DNA of 64,000 nucleotides from Pseudomonas sp. DG56-2 (GTDB lineage Bacteria > Pseudomonadota > Gammaproteobacteria > Pseudomonadales > Pseudomonadaceae): positions 1,938,501 through 2,002,500 of the forward strand of contig NZ_CP032311.1 in assembly GCF_004803755.1 (NCBI RefSeq). Direction: 5' to 3'. Position numbers and translations under genes: made by a program. The notes beneath the pieces were generated by a model. The model saw nothing but the letters and a program-made list of their open reading frames with translations, was not told the origin of the DNA and made no database searches. Below are positions 15,757 through 23,711 of this stretch, in pieces. Every line of letters starts with the position of its first letter. Within the stretch, counting starts at the first letter, position 1.

Positions 15757-18700
15757 ATGATCGCCCGACTGACCGGCACCGCACCGGCCACTCTTTACCC
15801 TGATTTCCTCGAAGCCCTGCGCAGTGCCGGTTTCCGTGGCCAGCTCAGTGCTGACTACGCGACCCGCACGGTGCTGGCCACGGACAACTCTATCTACCAG
15901 CGCTTGCCGCAGGCGGCGGTGTTCCCTGTGGACGCCGATGACGTCGCGCGTATTGCCGCGCTGATGGCCGAACCGCGCTTCCAGGCGGTCAAGCTCACGC
16001 CTCGCGGTGGCGGTACCGGCACCAACGGTCAGTCGCTGACCGATGGCATTGTGGTCGACCTGTCGCGCCACATGAACAGCATTCTTGAAATCAATGTCGA
16101 GGAGCGCTGGGTACGGGTGCAGGCCGGGGTGGTCAAGGACCAGCTCAATGCCGCGCTCAAACCGTATGGGCTGTTCTTCGCGCCGGAGCTTTCCACTTCC
16201 AACCGTGCCACCGTCGGCGGCATGATCAATACCGATGCCAGCGGACAGGGCAGTTGTACCTACGGCAAAACCCGTGACCACGTGCTGGAGTTGCACAGTG
16301 TCCTGCTCGGTGGCCAACGTCTGCATACCCGGCCTTTGAACGAGGCTGAACTGGATCAGGCATGTGCTGAAACTGGCCGTGCCGGCGAGGTGTATCGCAC
16401 GGCTCGCACCATTCAGGAAACCAAGGCCGAGCTGATCGAGCAGATCTTCCCCAAGCTCAACCGCTGCCTGACCGGTTACGACCTGGCGCACCTGCGCGAT
16501 GAGCAGGGCCGTTTCAACCTCAACAGTGTGTTGTGCGGTGCGGAAGGCTCGCTCGGGTATGTGGTCGAGGCCAAGCTCAATGTGCTGCCAATTCCCAAGT
16601 ACGCCGTGTTGGTCAACGTCCGCTATAGCAGTTTCATGGACGCCTTGCGAGACGCCAATGCGTTGATGGCGCACAAGCCATTGTCGATCGAGACGGTGGA
16701 CTCCAAGGTGCTCATGCTGGCGATGAAAGACATCGTCTGGCACAGCGTTGCCGAGTACTTCCCCGCTGACGCCGAACGCCCGACCCTGGGGATCAACCTG
16801 GTCGAGTTCTGTGGTGATGACCCGCAGGAAGTGAATGCCCGGGTACAGGCTTTCGTCGCTCACCTGCAGGCCGACACCGGTGTCGAACGCCTGGGCCACA
16901 CCCTGGCCGAGGGCGCCGAGGCGGTGACGCGGGTCTACACCATGCGAAAGCGCTCGGTGGGTCTGCTCGGCAACGTCGAGGGTGAAGTGCGGCCGCAGCC
17001 GTTCGTGGAAGACACGGCGGTGCCGCCGGAGCAACTGGCGGACTACATTGCCGAGTTCCGTGCTTTGCTTGACGGTTACGGCCTGGCCTATGGCATGTTC
17101 GGCCACGTCGATGCCGGCGTGCTGCACGTGCGTCCGGCCCTGGACATGAAGGACCCGGCGCAGGCGGCGCTGGTCAAGCCGATTTCCGATGCGGTGGCCG
17201 CCTTGACCCTGCGCTATGGCGGCCTGCTCTGGGGTGAACACGGCAAAGGCTTGCGCTCGGAATACGTGCCGGAATACTTCGGCGAACTGTACCCGTCGCT
17301 GCAAGCGCTCAAGGGTGCGTTCGACCCGCACAACCAGCTCAACCCCGGCAAGATTTGCACACCCCCCGATAGCGCCCAGGGCCTGATCAAGGTCAACGAG
17401 GCGCCGCTGCGAGGGGACTTCGACCGCCAGATCGACGAGCGCGTATGGCAAAGCTTTGGCAGTGCCGTGCACTGCAACGGCAACGGCGCCTGCTACAACT
17501 ATGATCCCAACGACGCCATGTGCCCGTCATGGAAGGCCACCCGTGAGCGCCAGCATTCACCTAAGGGTCGCGCTTCGCTGATCCGTGAATGGCTGCGCCT
17601 GCAGGGCGCTGCCAACATCGATGTGCTGGCGACTGCGCAGGGCAAGCTCGATTGGGTCAAGGGCCTGCCAGCACGCTTGCGCAATAATTTTTCGCGCAGC
17701 AAAGGCGAGGCGGATTTTTCCCATGAAGTCTACGACGCCATGGCCGGTTGCCTGGCGTGCAAATCCTGTGCTGGCCAATGCCCTATCAAGGTCAATGTGC
17801 CGGAATTCCGCTCGCGCTTTCTTGAGCTGTACCACGGGCGCTACCAGCGACCCCTGCGTGATTATCTGATCGGCTCACTGGAGTTCAGCATTCCATACCT
17901 GGCCCACGCCCCCGGTTTGTATAACGCGGTGATGGGCTCCAAGTGGGTGAGCAAACTGCTGGAACAGCAGGTCGGCATGCTCGACAGTCCCTTGATCAGC
18001 CGCTACAACCTGCAAGCGACGCTGACCCGTTGCAACGTGCGCATGGCCAGCATCCCGACCCTGCGCGAGCTCACTCCAGCGCAGCGCGAGCGCAGTATCG
18101 TCCTGGTTCAGGATGCCTTCACCCGCTACTTCGAAACGCCGGTGTTGGCCGCCTTCATCGACCTGGCTTACCGCCTTGGTCAACGTATCTACCTGGCGCC
18201 GTACAGCGCCAACGGCAAGCCGCTGCACGTGCAGGGCTTTCTCGGCGCGTTCAACAAGGCGGCTATTCGTAACGCCCGTCAGCTCAGTGCCTTGGCAGAT
18301 TGCGGTGTGCCGCTGGTTGGCCTGGACCCGGCGATGACCCTGGTGTATCGCCAGGAGTACCTGAAGGTTCCTGGCCTGGGTGAGTGTCCGAAAGTTCTGT
18401 TGCCACAGGAGTGGCTGATGGAGGTGCTGCCTGAGCAACCAGGCAGAACGACGGGTACTTTCCGACTCATGGCTCACTGCACCGAGAAGACCAACGTACC
18501 GGCCAGCACGCGCCAGTGGGAGCAGGTGTTTGCGCGCGTGGGCCTGAAACTGTCCACCGAGGCCACCGGTTGCTGCGGCATGTCGGGCACTTACGGCCAT
18601 GAGGCACGCAATCAGCAAACGTCGAAGACCATCTTCGAACAGTCCTGGGCCAGCAAGTTGGATAAGGAAGGTGAAGCATTGGCGACCGGCTATTCGTGCC

Positions 18701-18777
18701 GCAGCCAGGTCAAGCGCCAGGCTGATCGCACCCTGCGCCATCCGCTGCAAGTGCTGTTGCAGCAACTGAATGCCTGA
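15757..18777 (+). CDS. ydiJ: YdiJ-type FAD/Fe-S D-2-hydroxyacid dehydrogenase
   Basis: This 1006-residue fused flavin/iron-sulfur oxidoreductase matches E. coli YdiJ (1018 aa) from NSIYQ and TPRGGGTGTNGQ to ATGYSCRSQVKR. The N-terminal half is an FAD-binding (PCMH) domain and FAD-oxidase C domain (HVDAGVLHVRPALDM, GGLLWGEHGKG). The central part carries a ferredoxin-like Fe-S domain (CLACKSCAGQCPIKVNVPEFR) and the C-terminal half two CCG-type modules. Relatives oxidise D-2-hydroxyglutarate or D-lactate and feed a membrane or soluble electron acceptor; which substrate applies here is undecided. GAGG precedes ATG 15757 by 9 bases. The divergent LysR gene is the likely regulator. Confidence 0.9.
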   Translation: MIARLTGTAPATLYPDFLEALRSAGFRGQLSADYATRTVLATDNSIYQRLPQAAVFPVDADDVARIAALMAEPRFQAVKLTPRGGGTGTNGQSLTDGIVVDLSRHMNSILEINVEERWVRVQAGVVKDQLNAALKPYGLFFAPELSTSNRATVGGMINTDASGQGSCTYGKTRDHVLELHSVLLGGQRLHTRPLNEAELDQACAETGRAGEVYRTARTIQETKAELIEQIFPKLNRCLTGYDLAHLRDEQGRFNLNSVLCGAEGSLGYVVEAKLNVLPIPKYAVLVNVRYSSFMDALRDANALMAHKPLSIETVDSKVLMLAMKDIVWHSVAEYFPADAERPTLGINLVEFCGDDPQEVNARVQAFVAHLQADTGVERLGHTLAEGAEAVTRVYTMRKRSVGLLGNVEGEVRPQPFVEDTAVPPEQLADYIAEFRALLDGYGLAYGMFGHVDAGVLHVRPALDMKDPAQAALVKPISDAVAALTLRYGGLLWGEHGKGLRSEYVPEYFGELYPSLQALKGAFDPHNQLNPGKICTPPDSAQGLIKVNEAPLRGDFDRQIDERVWQSFGSAVHCNGNGACYNYDPNDAMCPSWKATRERQHSPKGRASLIREWLRLQGAANIDVLATAQGKLDWVKGLPARLRNNFSRSKGEADFSHEVYDAMAGCLACKSCAGQCPIKVNVPEFRSRFLELYHGRYQRPLRDYLIGSLEFSIPYLAHAPGLYNAVMGSKWVSKLLEQQVGMLDSPLISRYNLQATLTRCNVRMASIPTLRELTPAQRERSIVLVQDAFTRYFETPVLAAFIDLAYRLGQRIYLAPYSANGKPLHVQGFLGAFNKAAIRNARQLSALADCGVPLVGLDPAMTLVYRQEYLKVPGLGECPKVLLPQEWLMEVLPEQPGRTTGTFRLMAHCTEKTNVPASTRQWEQVFARVGLKLSTEATGCCGMSGTYGHEARNQQTSKTIFEQSWASKLDKEGEALATGYSCRSQVKRQADRTLRHPLQVLLQQLNA

Positions 18778-18790
18778 AGATCAAGGCCGA

Positions 18791-18818
18791 GGCTCGACGC
18801 ACGAACGTGCGTCGAGCC
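18791..18818. terminator. Hairpin between ydiJ and uraH
   Basis: A perfect 12-bp stem (18791-18802 with 18807-18818) with loop GAAC sits between convergent genes, 13 bases after the ydiJ stop and 5 bases from the uraH stop. It has no T-tract but is placed to end both transcripts. Confidence 0.7.
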
Positions 18819-18823
18819 GAGCG

Positions 18824-19183
18824 TCAGGCGCCACCGCGAAAACAGGAAACGCCCCAGGCGGTCAATTTGAACGGTAAATGGTAGTGCTGGGTTGGTTCGC
18901 CAACGCCGAAGCGGTACACCAGCTCATCCAGAAACGGCTGCGCTGGTAGCGCAGTCCCCTGGGCCCGGTAGAAGTCGGCAACCTGCAAGCTGACCTCGTA
19001 TACCCCTGCAGGGCAACACTCACTGAGATCAGCTAGCTCAGCCAGCAGCCCATTACTGCCGATACGGCCGGCACAGATCAGCTCACGCCGTGCTGCATCC
19101 AATCGCTCCAGGCGTACTTCCAGCCCTTGTGCCACGCAACCGCTGGCGACATCCACGACATGGATGGAGATTCCGCCATTCAT
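18824..19183 (-). CDS. uraH: 5-hydroxyisourate hydrolase (transthyretin-like)
   Basis: This 119-residue transthyretin-related protein hydrolyses 5-hydroxyisourate, the product of urate oxidation. The family signatures ISIHVVD at the N-terminus and the C-terminal HYHLPFKLTAWG are kept. The terminal tetrapeptide, normally YRGS, reads FRGG followed by Ala, a noticeable deviation near the active site. The start ATG 19183 overlaps the stop of the deaminase gene (ATGA), so the two are translationally coupled. No urate oxidase or OHCU decarboxylase gene is visible in the window. Confidence 0.88.
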   Translation of the reverse strand: MNGGISIHVVDVASGCVAQGLEVRLERLDAARRELICAGRIGSNGLLAELADLSECCPAGVYEVSLQVADFYRAQGTALPAQPFLDELVYRFGVGEPTQHYHLPFKLTAWGVSCFRGGA

Positions 19184-19689
19184 GACCAAAAGCCCTTGTG
19201 CGGCGCGGCAGCTTCATCTTCAAGCATTGGGCCGAACACGCTGACCTTGCGTTGGCCTTTGGCGAACACTTCGCGACACGGCAGTGAGAAAGTCGGGTTT
19301 TCCGGGTGATCGCCCGTCAAGCCGAGCAAGGCATGCTCGGACAAGGCGTACACCACTCGGCCGATACCTGTCCAATACACCGCGCCGGCGCACATGCAGC
19401 AAGGCTCGGCGCTGGTGTACAAGGTGCAACTGGCCAGTGCTTGAGGGTCGAGCCGCTTGGCCGCGTTGGCGGCCGCGACCAGTTCGGCGTGTTGAGTCGG
19501 ATCACCTTCCGGAGGCATGGAGTTGTTGCCAGCTTCGGCAATCACATTGCCATCGCGATCGGCCACCAGGGCGGCGAAGGGGTGGCGGCCGCGCTGCCGG
19601 GACGCAGTGGACAAATCGATGGCGCGGCGCAGCAGTTGCAGGTCCATCTCGGTAACGCCAGCAGGGCTGAGCTGAGTGATGCTGGTCAT
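19180..19689 (-). CDS. Nucleobase/nucleoside deaminase of the cytidine deaminase fold
   Basis: A 169-residue zinc deaminase with the HAE motif (TQHAELVAA: zinc His and proton-shuttle Glu) and the PCCMC motif that gives the two zinc cysteines. Length and the C-terminal half (LLGLTGDHPENPTFSLPCREVF) resemble guanine deaminase-like proteins rather than TadA. Between a purine permease and 5-hydroxyisourate hydrolase, a role in purine salvage or degradation is likely; the exact substrate (guanine or another purine) is inference. It overlaps uraH by 4 bases. Confidence 0.85.
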   Translation of the reverse strand: MTSITQLSPAGVTEMDLQLLRRAIDLSTASRQRGRHPFAALVADRDGNVIAEAGNNSMPPEGDPTQHAELVAAANAAKRLDPQALASCTLYTSAEPCCMCAGAVYWTGIGRVVYALSEHALLGLTGDHPENPTFSLPCREVFAKGQRKVSVFGPMLEDEAAAPHKGFWS

Positions 19690-19721
19690 GGTTTACTCCT
19701 TGGCAGTAAAGGGTGGACGGG

Positions 19722-21053
19722 TCACTCGGCCATCTCGGCGGCGACGCTGTCGTTGGTTTTCTTTTCGTTATTGAGCAGTACGTTGAGCACGATGGCAGTT
19801 ATCGCGCCGAGGAAAATGCCACTCTCCAGTACCAGCTTGAGCGCGCCGTTAGCGTGTTCGAACAGGGCTGGGAAGGACATCGGCAGCACCCCGACGCTGA
19901 CCGAAACAGCCACGATGATGCCGTTGCGGGTACCTTCGAACTTCACCCGCGACAGCTCCTGGATACCGGCGACCGTGGTCATGCCGAACATCACGATGGC
20001 GCAGCCACCCAGCACCGGGGTGGGCACTGCAGCAATCAAGGCGCCGAGCTTGGGGAACAAGCCCATCAACACCATGATTGCTCCAGCAGCGGCCACCACG
20101 AAGCGGCTCTTGATGTTGGAAAGAGCAATCAGTCCGGTGTTTTGCGTGAACGCGTTGTACGGAAAGCTATTGAAGAGGCCGCCGAGCATGGTTGATAGGC
20201 CGTCCGCACGAAACGCGTTGCCCAGGGTTTGCTGCGTGGTCGGTTTGCCGGTCAATTTACCGATGGCCAAGCAGTTGCCCGTGGTCTCGGCCATGATCAC
20301 CAACATGGCCAGGGTCATGACCATGATTGGCACCAGCGAGAACTGCGGCGCGCCGAAGGCCATGGGTGGACTCAGTTCGAACCAGGCGGCTTCGCCCACT
20401 CGGCTGAAGTTGGTCATGCCGAACGCCGCGGCGATCAAACTGCCGACAAACAAGCCGATGAGCACACTGAGGTTGCCGATGAAGCCGGAGAACTTGGCAT
20501 AGATCACCAGGGTTACAGTGACTGTCGCCAGACCCAGCAATAGATTGGCAGGGTTGCCGAAGTCTTCGGCAGCGGGGTTACCGCCGCCCAGCCAGATAGC
20601 CGCGGCAGGCATCAGCGAGACACCGATAATGGTGATCAGGCTGCCGATTACCACCGGCGGAAAGAAGCGCAGCAAGCGACTGAATACGGGGGCCAGCGCG
20701 ATAGTAATGGCGCCCGCCGCGATCACGGCACCGAAAATCTGACTGAGCCCGAACTCCTTGCCGATCATGATCATGGGTGCCAGGGCAATGAACGAGCAGC
20801 CTTGGATCATGGGCAAGCGAGCGCCGAACTTCCAAAAGCCGATGGTCTGGATCAAGGTCGCCACGCCCGACGTCAGCAGGTTGGCGTTGATCAGCATGAT
20901 GACCTGCGCCGATGTCAGCCCCAGCGCGCTGCCGAGAATCAGCGGTACCGCCACCGCCCCGGCGTACATCACCAGTACATGTTGCAAACCGAATGTGAAT
21001 AACTGACGCAGAGGCAAGACTTCGTCCACTGGATGAACCGGTGTTTTGCTCAT
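19722..21053 (-). CDS. NCS2-family xanthine/urate permease
   Basis: A 443-residue inner-membrane nucleobase:cation symporter with about 12-14 membrane segments. Typical motifs are QHVLVMYAGAVAVPLI near the N-terminus and the NCS2 signature around ETTGNCLAIGKLTGKP. The family imports xanthine or urate. It is the first gene of an operon with the deaminase (32-base gap) and uraH. The divergent LysR gene 188 bases away is the likely regulator. Confidence 0.92.
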   Translation of the reverse strand: MSKTPVHPVDEVLPLRQLFTFGLQHVLVMYAGAVAVPLILGSALGLTSAQVIMLINANLLTSGVATLIQTIGFWKFGARLPMIQGCSFIALAPMIMIGKEFGLSQIFGAVIAAGAITIALAPVFSRLLRFFPPVVIGSLITIIGVSLMPAAAIWLGGGNPAAEDFGNPANLLLGLATVTVTLVIYAKFSGFIGNLSVLIGLFVGSLIAAAFGMTNFSRVGEAAWFELSPPMAFGAPQFSLVPIMVMTLAMLVIMAETTGNCLAIGKLTGKPTTQQTLGNAFRADGLSTMLGGLFNSFPYNAFTQNTGLIALSNIKSRFVVAAAGAIMVLMGLFPKLGALIAAVPTPVLGGCAIVMFGMTTVAGIQELSRVKFEGTRNGIIVAVSVSVGVLPMSFPALFEHANGALKLVLESGIFLGAITAIVLNVLLNNEKKTNDSVAAEMAE

Positions 21054-21241
21054 GGCGCATGTCTCCTGAAGGTGCAGCGCTTATTGTTTTTCGAAGCAGG
21101 AACTACCGACGACGTGGTCATATTTCAGTGTTGTGGGCGATGAAACAAGTTAATAACCATCGACCGCATCGACGGTTACACCCTTGCACAAAGGCACACA
21201 GCGTTGCAGGCTGTGGCATCTACTAAGCAAGGAGCGGGACA

Positions 21242-22156
21242 TTGCGTTTTTCTCTGGATCAATTGCTGATGTTCGTGGAAGCGGTGAAAAGCGGCTCTTT
21301 CTCTGCCGCAGGACGCAAGCTGGGAAAAACCCAGTCGACGATCAGCGCGGCGATTGCCAACCTGGAAACGGACCTGGGTGTCGAACTGTTCGATAGAACC
21401 AGCCGTATTCCGGGGCTGACCGCTAGCGGGCAAAAACTGCTGATTCAAGCTGAAGCGGTACTGGAGCGGTGCCTGGCGCTTGAGGCGCATGCCGATTGTT
21501 TGTCCGAGACTGTGGAGCCGAGCCTGACGCTGGCGATCGAGACGCCCTATGGTCCGATTCTGCCGGTGCTCAAGGCGTTCGAGCTGGCTTTCCCGTATGT
21601 TGATCTGATCATCCGCCACCCGGTCCATGGCGATGTCAGCGAGCTTGTGGTTCAAGGCGAGGCCGCATTGGGCATCGCCTTTTCACAACCGGGCTATGCC
21701 AAGGAACTGGCGTTCCAGCAATTGGGCAAGTTGATCATGCTGCATGTCTGTCACCCCGGGCATCCGTTGGCGCAACTGTCCACCGTGACCTTCGATGATC
21801 TGCATGTGCATCGGCGTCTGGCATTCAGTGCCCACGCCAGCAAACTGCCCAGCAGTGAATACCTGCGCTCCACGCAGCTGTGGCAAGCGGAGAGCTACTT
21901 GGCGTTGCTGGAAATGGTGCGCGCAGGGTTGGGGTGGACCACCTTGCCACGCCAATTGATTCAACGCGAACTGGAGCGCGGCGAATTGGTAGAGCTGCAA
22001 CTGAATGCTTATCCCCACACCGATTGGCAGGTGGGCGTGGATCTGCTCTGGGCGCGACAAAGGCCTATGGGCAAGGCGCAGCGCTGGCTGCAAGAACGCC
22101 TGCAAAGCAACAAGGTGTTCGAGTTGGACCGCCAGGGCCAGCGCACCACGCTCTAG
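21242..22156 (+). CDS. LysR-family regulator, probably of the purine operon
   Basis: A 304-residue LysR protein: helix-turn-helix (GSFSAAGRKLGKTQSTISAAIANLE) followed by an effector domain. The start is TTG 21242, supported by AAGGAG 8 bases upstream and by the family-like start RFSLDQLLMFVEAVKSGSF; no in-frame ATG precedes the HTH. It is divergent from the permease gene, so it probably controls the permease-deaminase-uraH operon in response to a purine. Confidence 0.88.
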   Translation: MRFSLDQLLMFVEAVKSGSFSAAGRKLGKTQSTISAAIANLETDLGVELFDRTSRIPGLTASGQKLLIQAEAVLERCLALEAHADCLSETVEPSLTLAIETPYGPILPVLKAFELAFPYVDLIIRHPVHGDVSELVVQGEAALGIAFSQPGYAKELAFQQLGKLIMLHVCHPGHPLAQLSTVTFDDLHVHRRLAFSAHASKLPSSEYLRSTQLWQAESYLALLEMVRAGLGWTTLPRQLIQRELERGELVELQLNAYPHTDWQVGVDLLWARQRPMGKAQRWLQERLQSNKVFELDRQGQRTTL

Positions 22157-22175
22157 CCGGCCTCGCGGGCAGCGC

Positions 22176-22847
22176 TCAGCGCTGTTGCTCGGCCACCAGC
22201 AACAGTGATTGCGGCACGGCGCTTTGTGGATGCTGTGGCTCTTGCAGGGCGGTCAGGCGCCAGCCGGCGATGTCCAACGCATTGAGCCAACTGGATAAGG
22301 TACGAAAATACCAGGGCATGGGTTGCCATTGGCCTTCGAGCGCGGTGAACGTCTCCTGCCGCCAGCCATCCTGATAGTCGCCGGCTGCACAGCTCCAGGG
22401 GTGCAGGGTCTGGATCACCAGCGCGCCGCCAGGGGCGAGCAGGGCATTCATCGCGCCGAGCAGGGGGATGATGTCCTGATGCAGCAGGGCAAAGTTGGCG
22501 CAGATCAGGTCGTAGTCGTTGCCGACATCCACACAGCCTTCGACCAAGGCCTCGTAGCGAGCCAGATGCACATGCGCAGCGCCGCTCAATCGTGCGGCTT
22601 CGACCAAGGCAGGCTCACCGTCCACGCCCACCGCCGCAATGCCCCGTTCAGCCAGTGTTCGCAGGAGCCAGCCTTCGCCGCAGCCAAGGTCGAGCACGCG
22701 CTCGGGTTGACGTCCGAGGATCGCTAGCAGAATCGCCTGGTCGGTAACCTGGCGACGGCTTTCGATCGTGCCGCTGCGGATGGCTTCGATCCACATTCGG
22801 GCATTGTCGCTCCAGCTTTGCTGGAGTGCAGATTCAGGGTTGGGCAT
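22176..22847 (-). CDS. Class I SAM-dependent methyltransferase
   Basis: A 223-residue cytoplasmic methyltransferase. Motif I (VLDLGCGEGWLLRTL), the acidic residue of motif II (GVDGEP) and the ALLAPGGALVIQTLHPW region are clear. The substrate is not recognisable; relatives are annotated as ubiquinone/menaquinone-type methyltransferases without firm assignment. It is divergent from the ABC set (125 bases between starts) and convergent with the LysR gene. Confidence 0.85.
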   Translation of the reverse strand: MPNPESALQQSWSDNARMWIEAIRSGTIESRRQVTDQAILLAILGRQPERVLDLGCGEGWLLRTLAERGIAAVGVDGEPALVEAARLSGAAHVHLARYEALVEGCVDVGNDYDLICANFALLHQDIIPLLGAMNALLAPGGALVIQTLHPWSCAAGDYQDGWRQETFTALEGQWQPMPWYFRTLSSWLNALDIAGWRLTALQEPQHPQSAVPQSLLLVAEQQR

Positions 22848-22972
22848 GGTGGCGTCCGCAATGGCTGTCTGGGATGAAGGTTAGGATAAATAGCTATCGG
22901 GCGGCAGCGAATGGGCAAAGCATGCGAACGCTGCTATTCCTAAGGGTTCAAGCAGTCAAGGGTAGGCTATTG

Positions 22973-23638
22973 ATGCTGGTCGTCGAACAACTGTGCAAGG
23001 CATTCATCACCGCCCAGGGACCCTTGCCGGTGTTGCAGGGCGTCGATTTGAGTTTGGCGAGGGGGAGCAGTCTGGCGTTGATGGGCGAGTCGGGTAGCGG
23101 AAAAAGCACCCTGCTGCACTTGCTGGCGGGTCTTGATCGCGCCGACAGCGGTCGCATCCTGATCGACGGCGAGCCTCTCGATGACCGCTCGGAGTCGGCG
23201 TTGGCCCGTTGGCGGAGGGAGGGCATCGGCTTGGTATTTCAGCAATTCAATTTGATCAGCAGCCTGAATGTCGCCGCCAATCTGGCATTTCAGGCGCGTT
23301 TGGCTGGCCGGTTCGAGCAGCAATGGGTGGATTACCTGGCCGAGCGTCTTGGTCTTGGTGCATTACTGCAACGTTATCCGGAGCAGTTGTCGGGTGGCCA
23401 GCAGCAGCGTGTGGCAATCGGTCGGGCGCTGGCGGGGCGACCGGCGTGGGTGCTGGCCGATGAGCCGACCGGTAGCCTGGATGAACTCAGCAGCGATGAA
23501 GTGCTGAACTTGATGTTGCAGTTGGTTGGCGAGGCAGGCAGCAGCGTGCTGATGGTGACCCATAGCCGTCGCTTGGCCGCACGGCTCGAGCAACGATGCG
23601 TTCTGTCGGCCGGACGCGTGCAAGTCGACGAGCACTGA
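22973..23638 (+). CDS. ABC transporter ATPase, LolD/MacB type (AttE-like)
   Basis: A 221-residue ATPase with Walker A (GESGSGKST), Q-loop (FQQFNLI), signature (LSGGQQQRVAIGRAL), Walker B (VLADEPTGSLD) and H-loop (VTHS). This is the subfamily that works with FtsX-type permeases (LolD, MacB, YbbA). I chose ATG 22973 because the domain starts at once and a purine-rich stretch lies upstream; an in-frame ATG at 22922 is possible. It is first in an operon with the large permease and a lipocalin-like lipoprotein, the composition of AttEFGH systems. Such systems extract or move lipophilic substrates; the cargo is unknown. Confidence 0.9.
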   Translation: MLVVEQLCKAFITAQGPLPVLQGVDLSLARGSSLALMGESGSGKSTLLHLLAGLDRADSGRILIDGEPLDDRSESALARWRREGIGLVFQQFNLISSLNVAANLAFQARLAGRFEQQWVDYLAERLGLGALLQRYPEQLSGGQQQRVAIGRALAGRPAWVLADEPTGSLDELSSDEVLNLMLQLVGEAGSSVLMVTHSRRLAARLEQRCVLSAGRVQVDEH

Positions 23639-23711
23639 TACACCGCAGGCAGCAGCGGGCTTGCGCTGCGATGAGGCCCGTGCAACGGGAACAGTAGGAG
23701 GTAAAGGCCCA

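Noticed and set aside
15727..17472. 581-codon open frame on the minus strand
   Set aside because: It is entirely antisense to the YdiJ-type gene; GC-rich third positions keep such frames open and the translation shows no domain.
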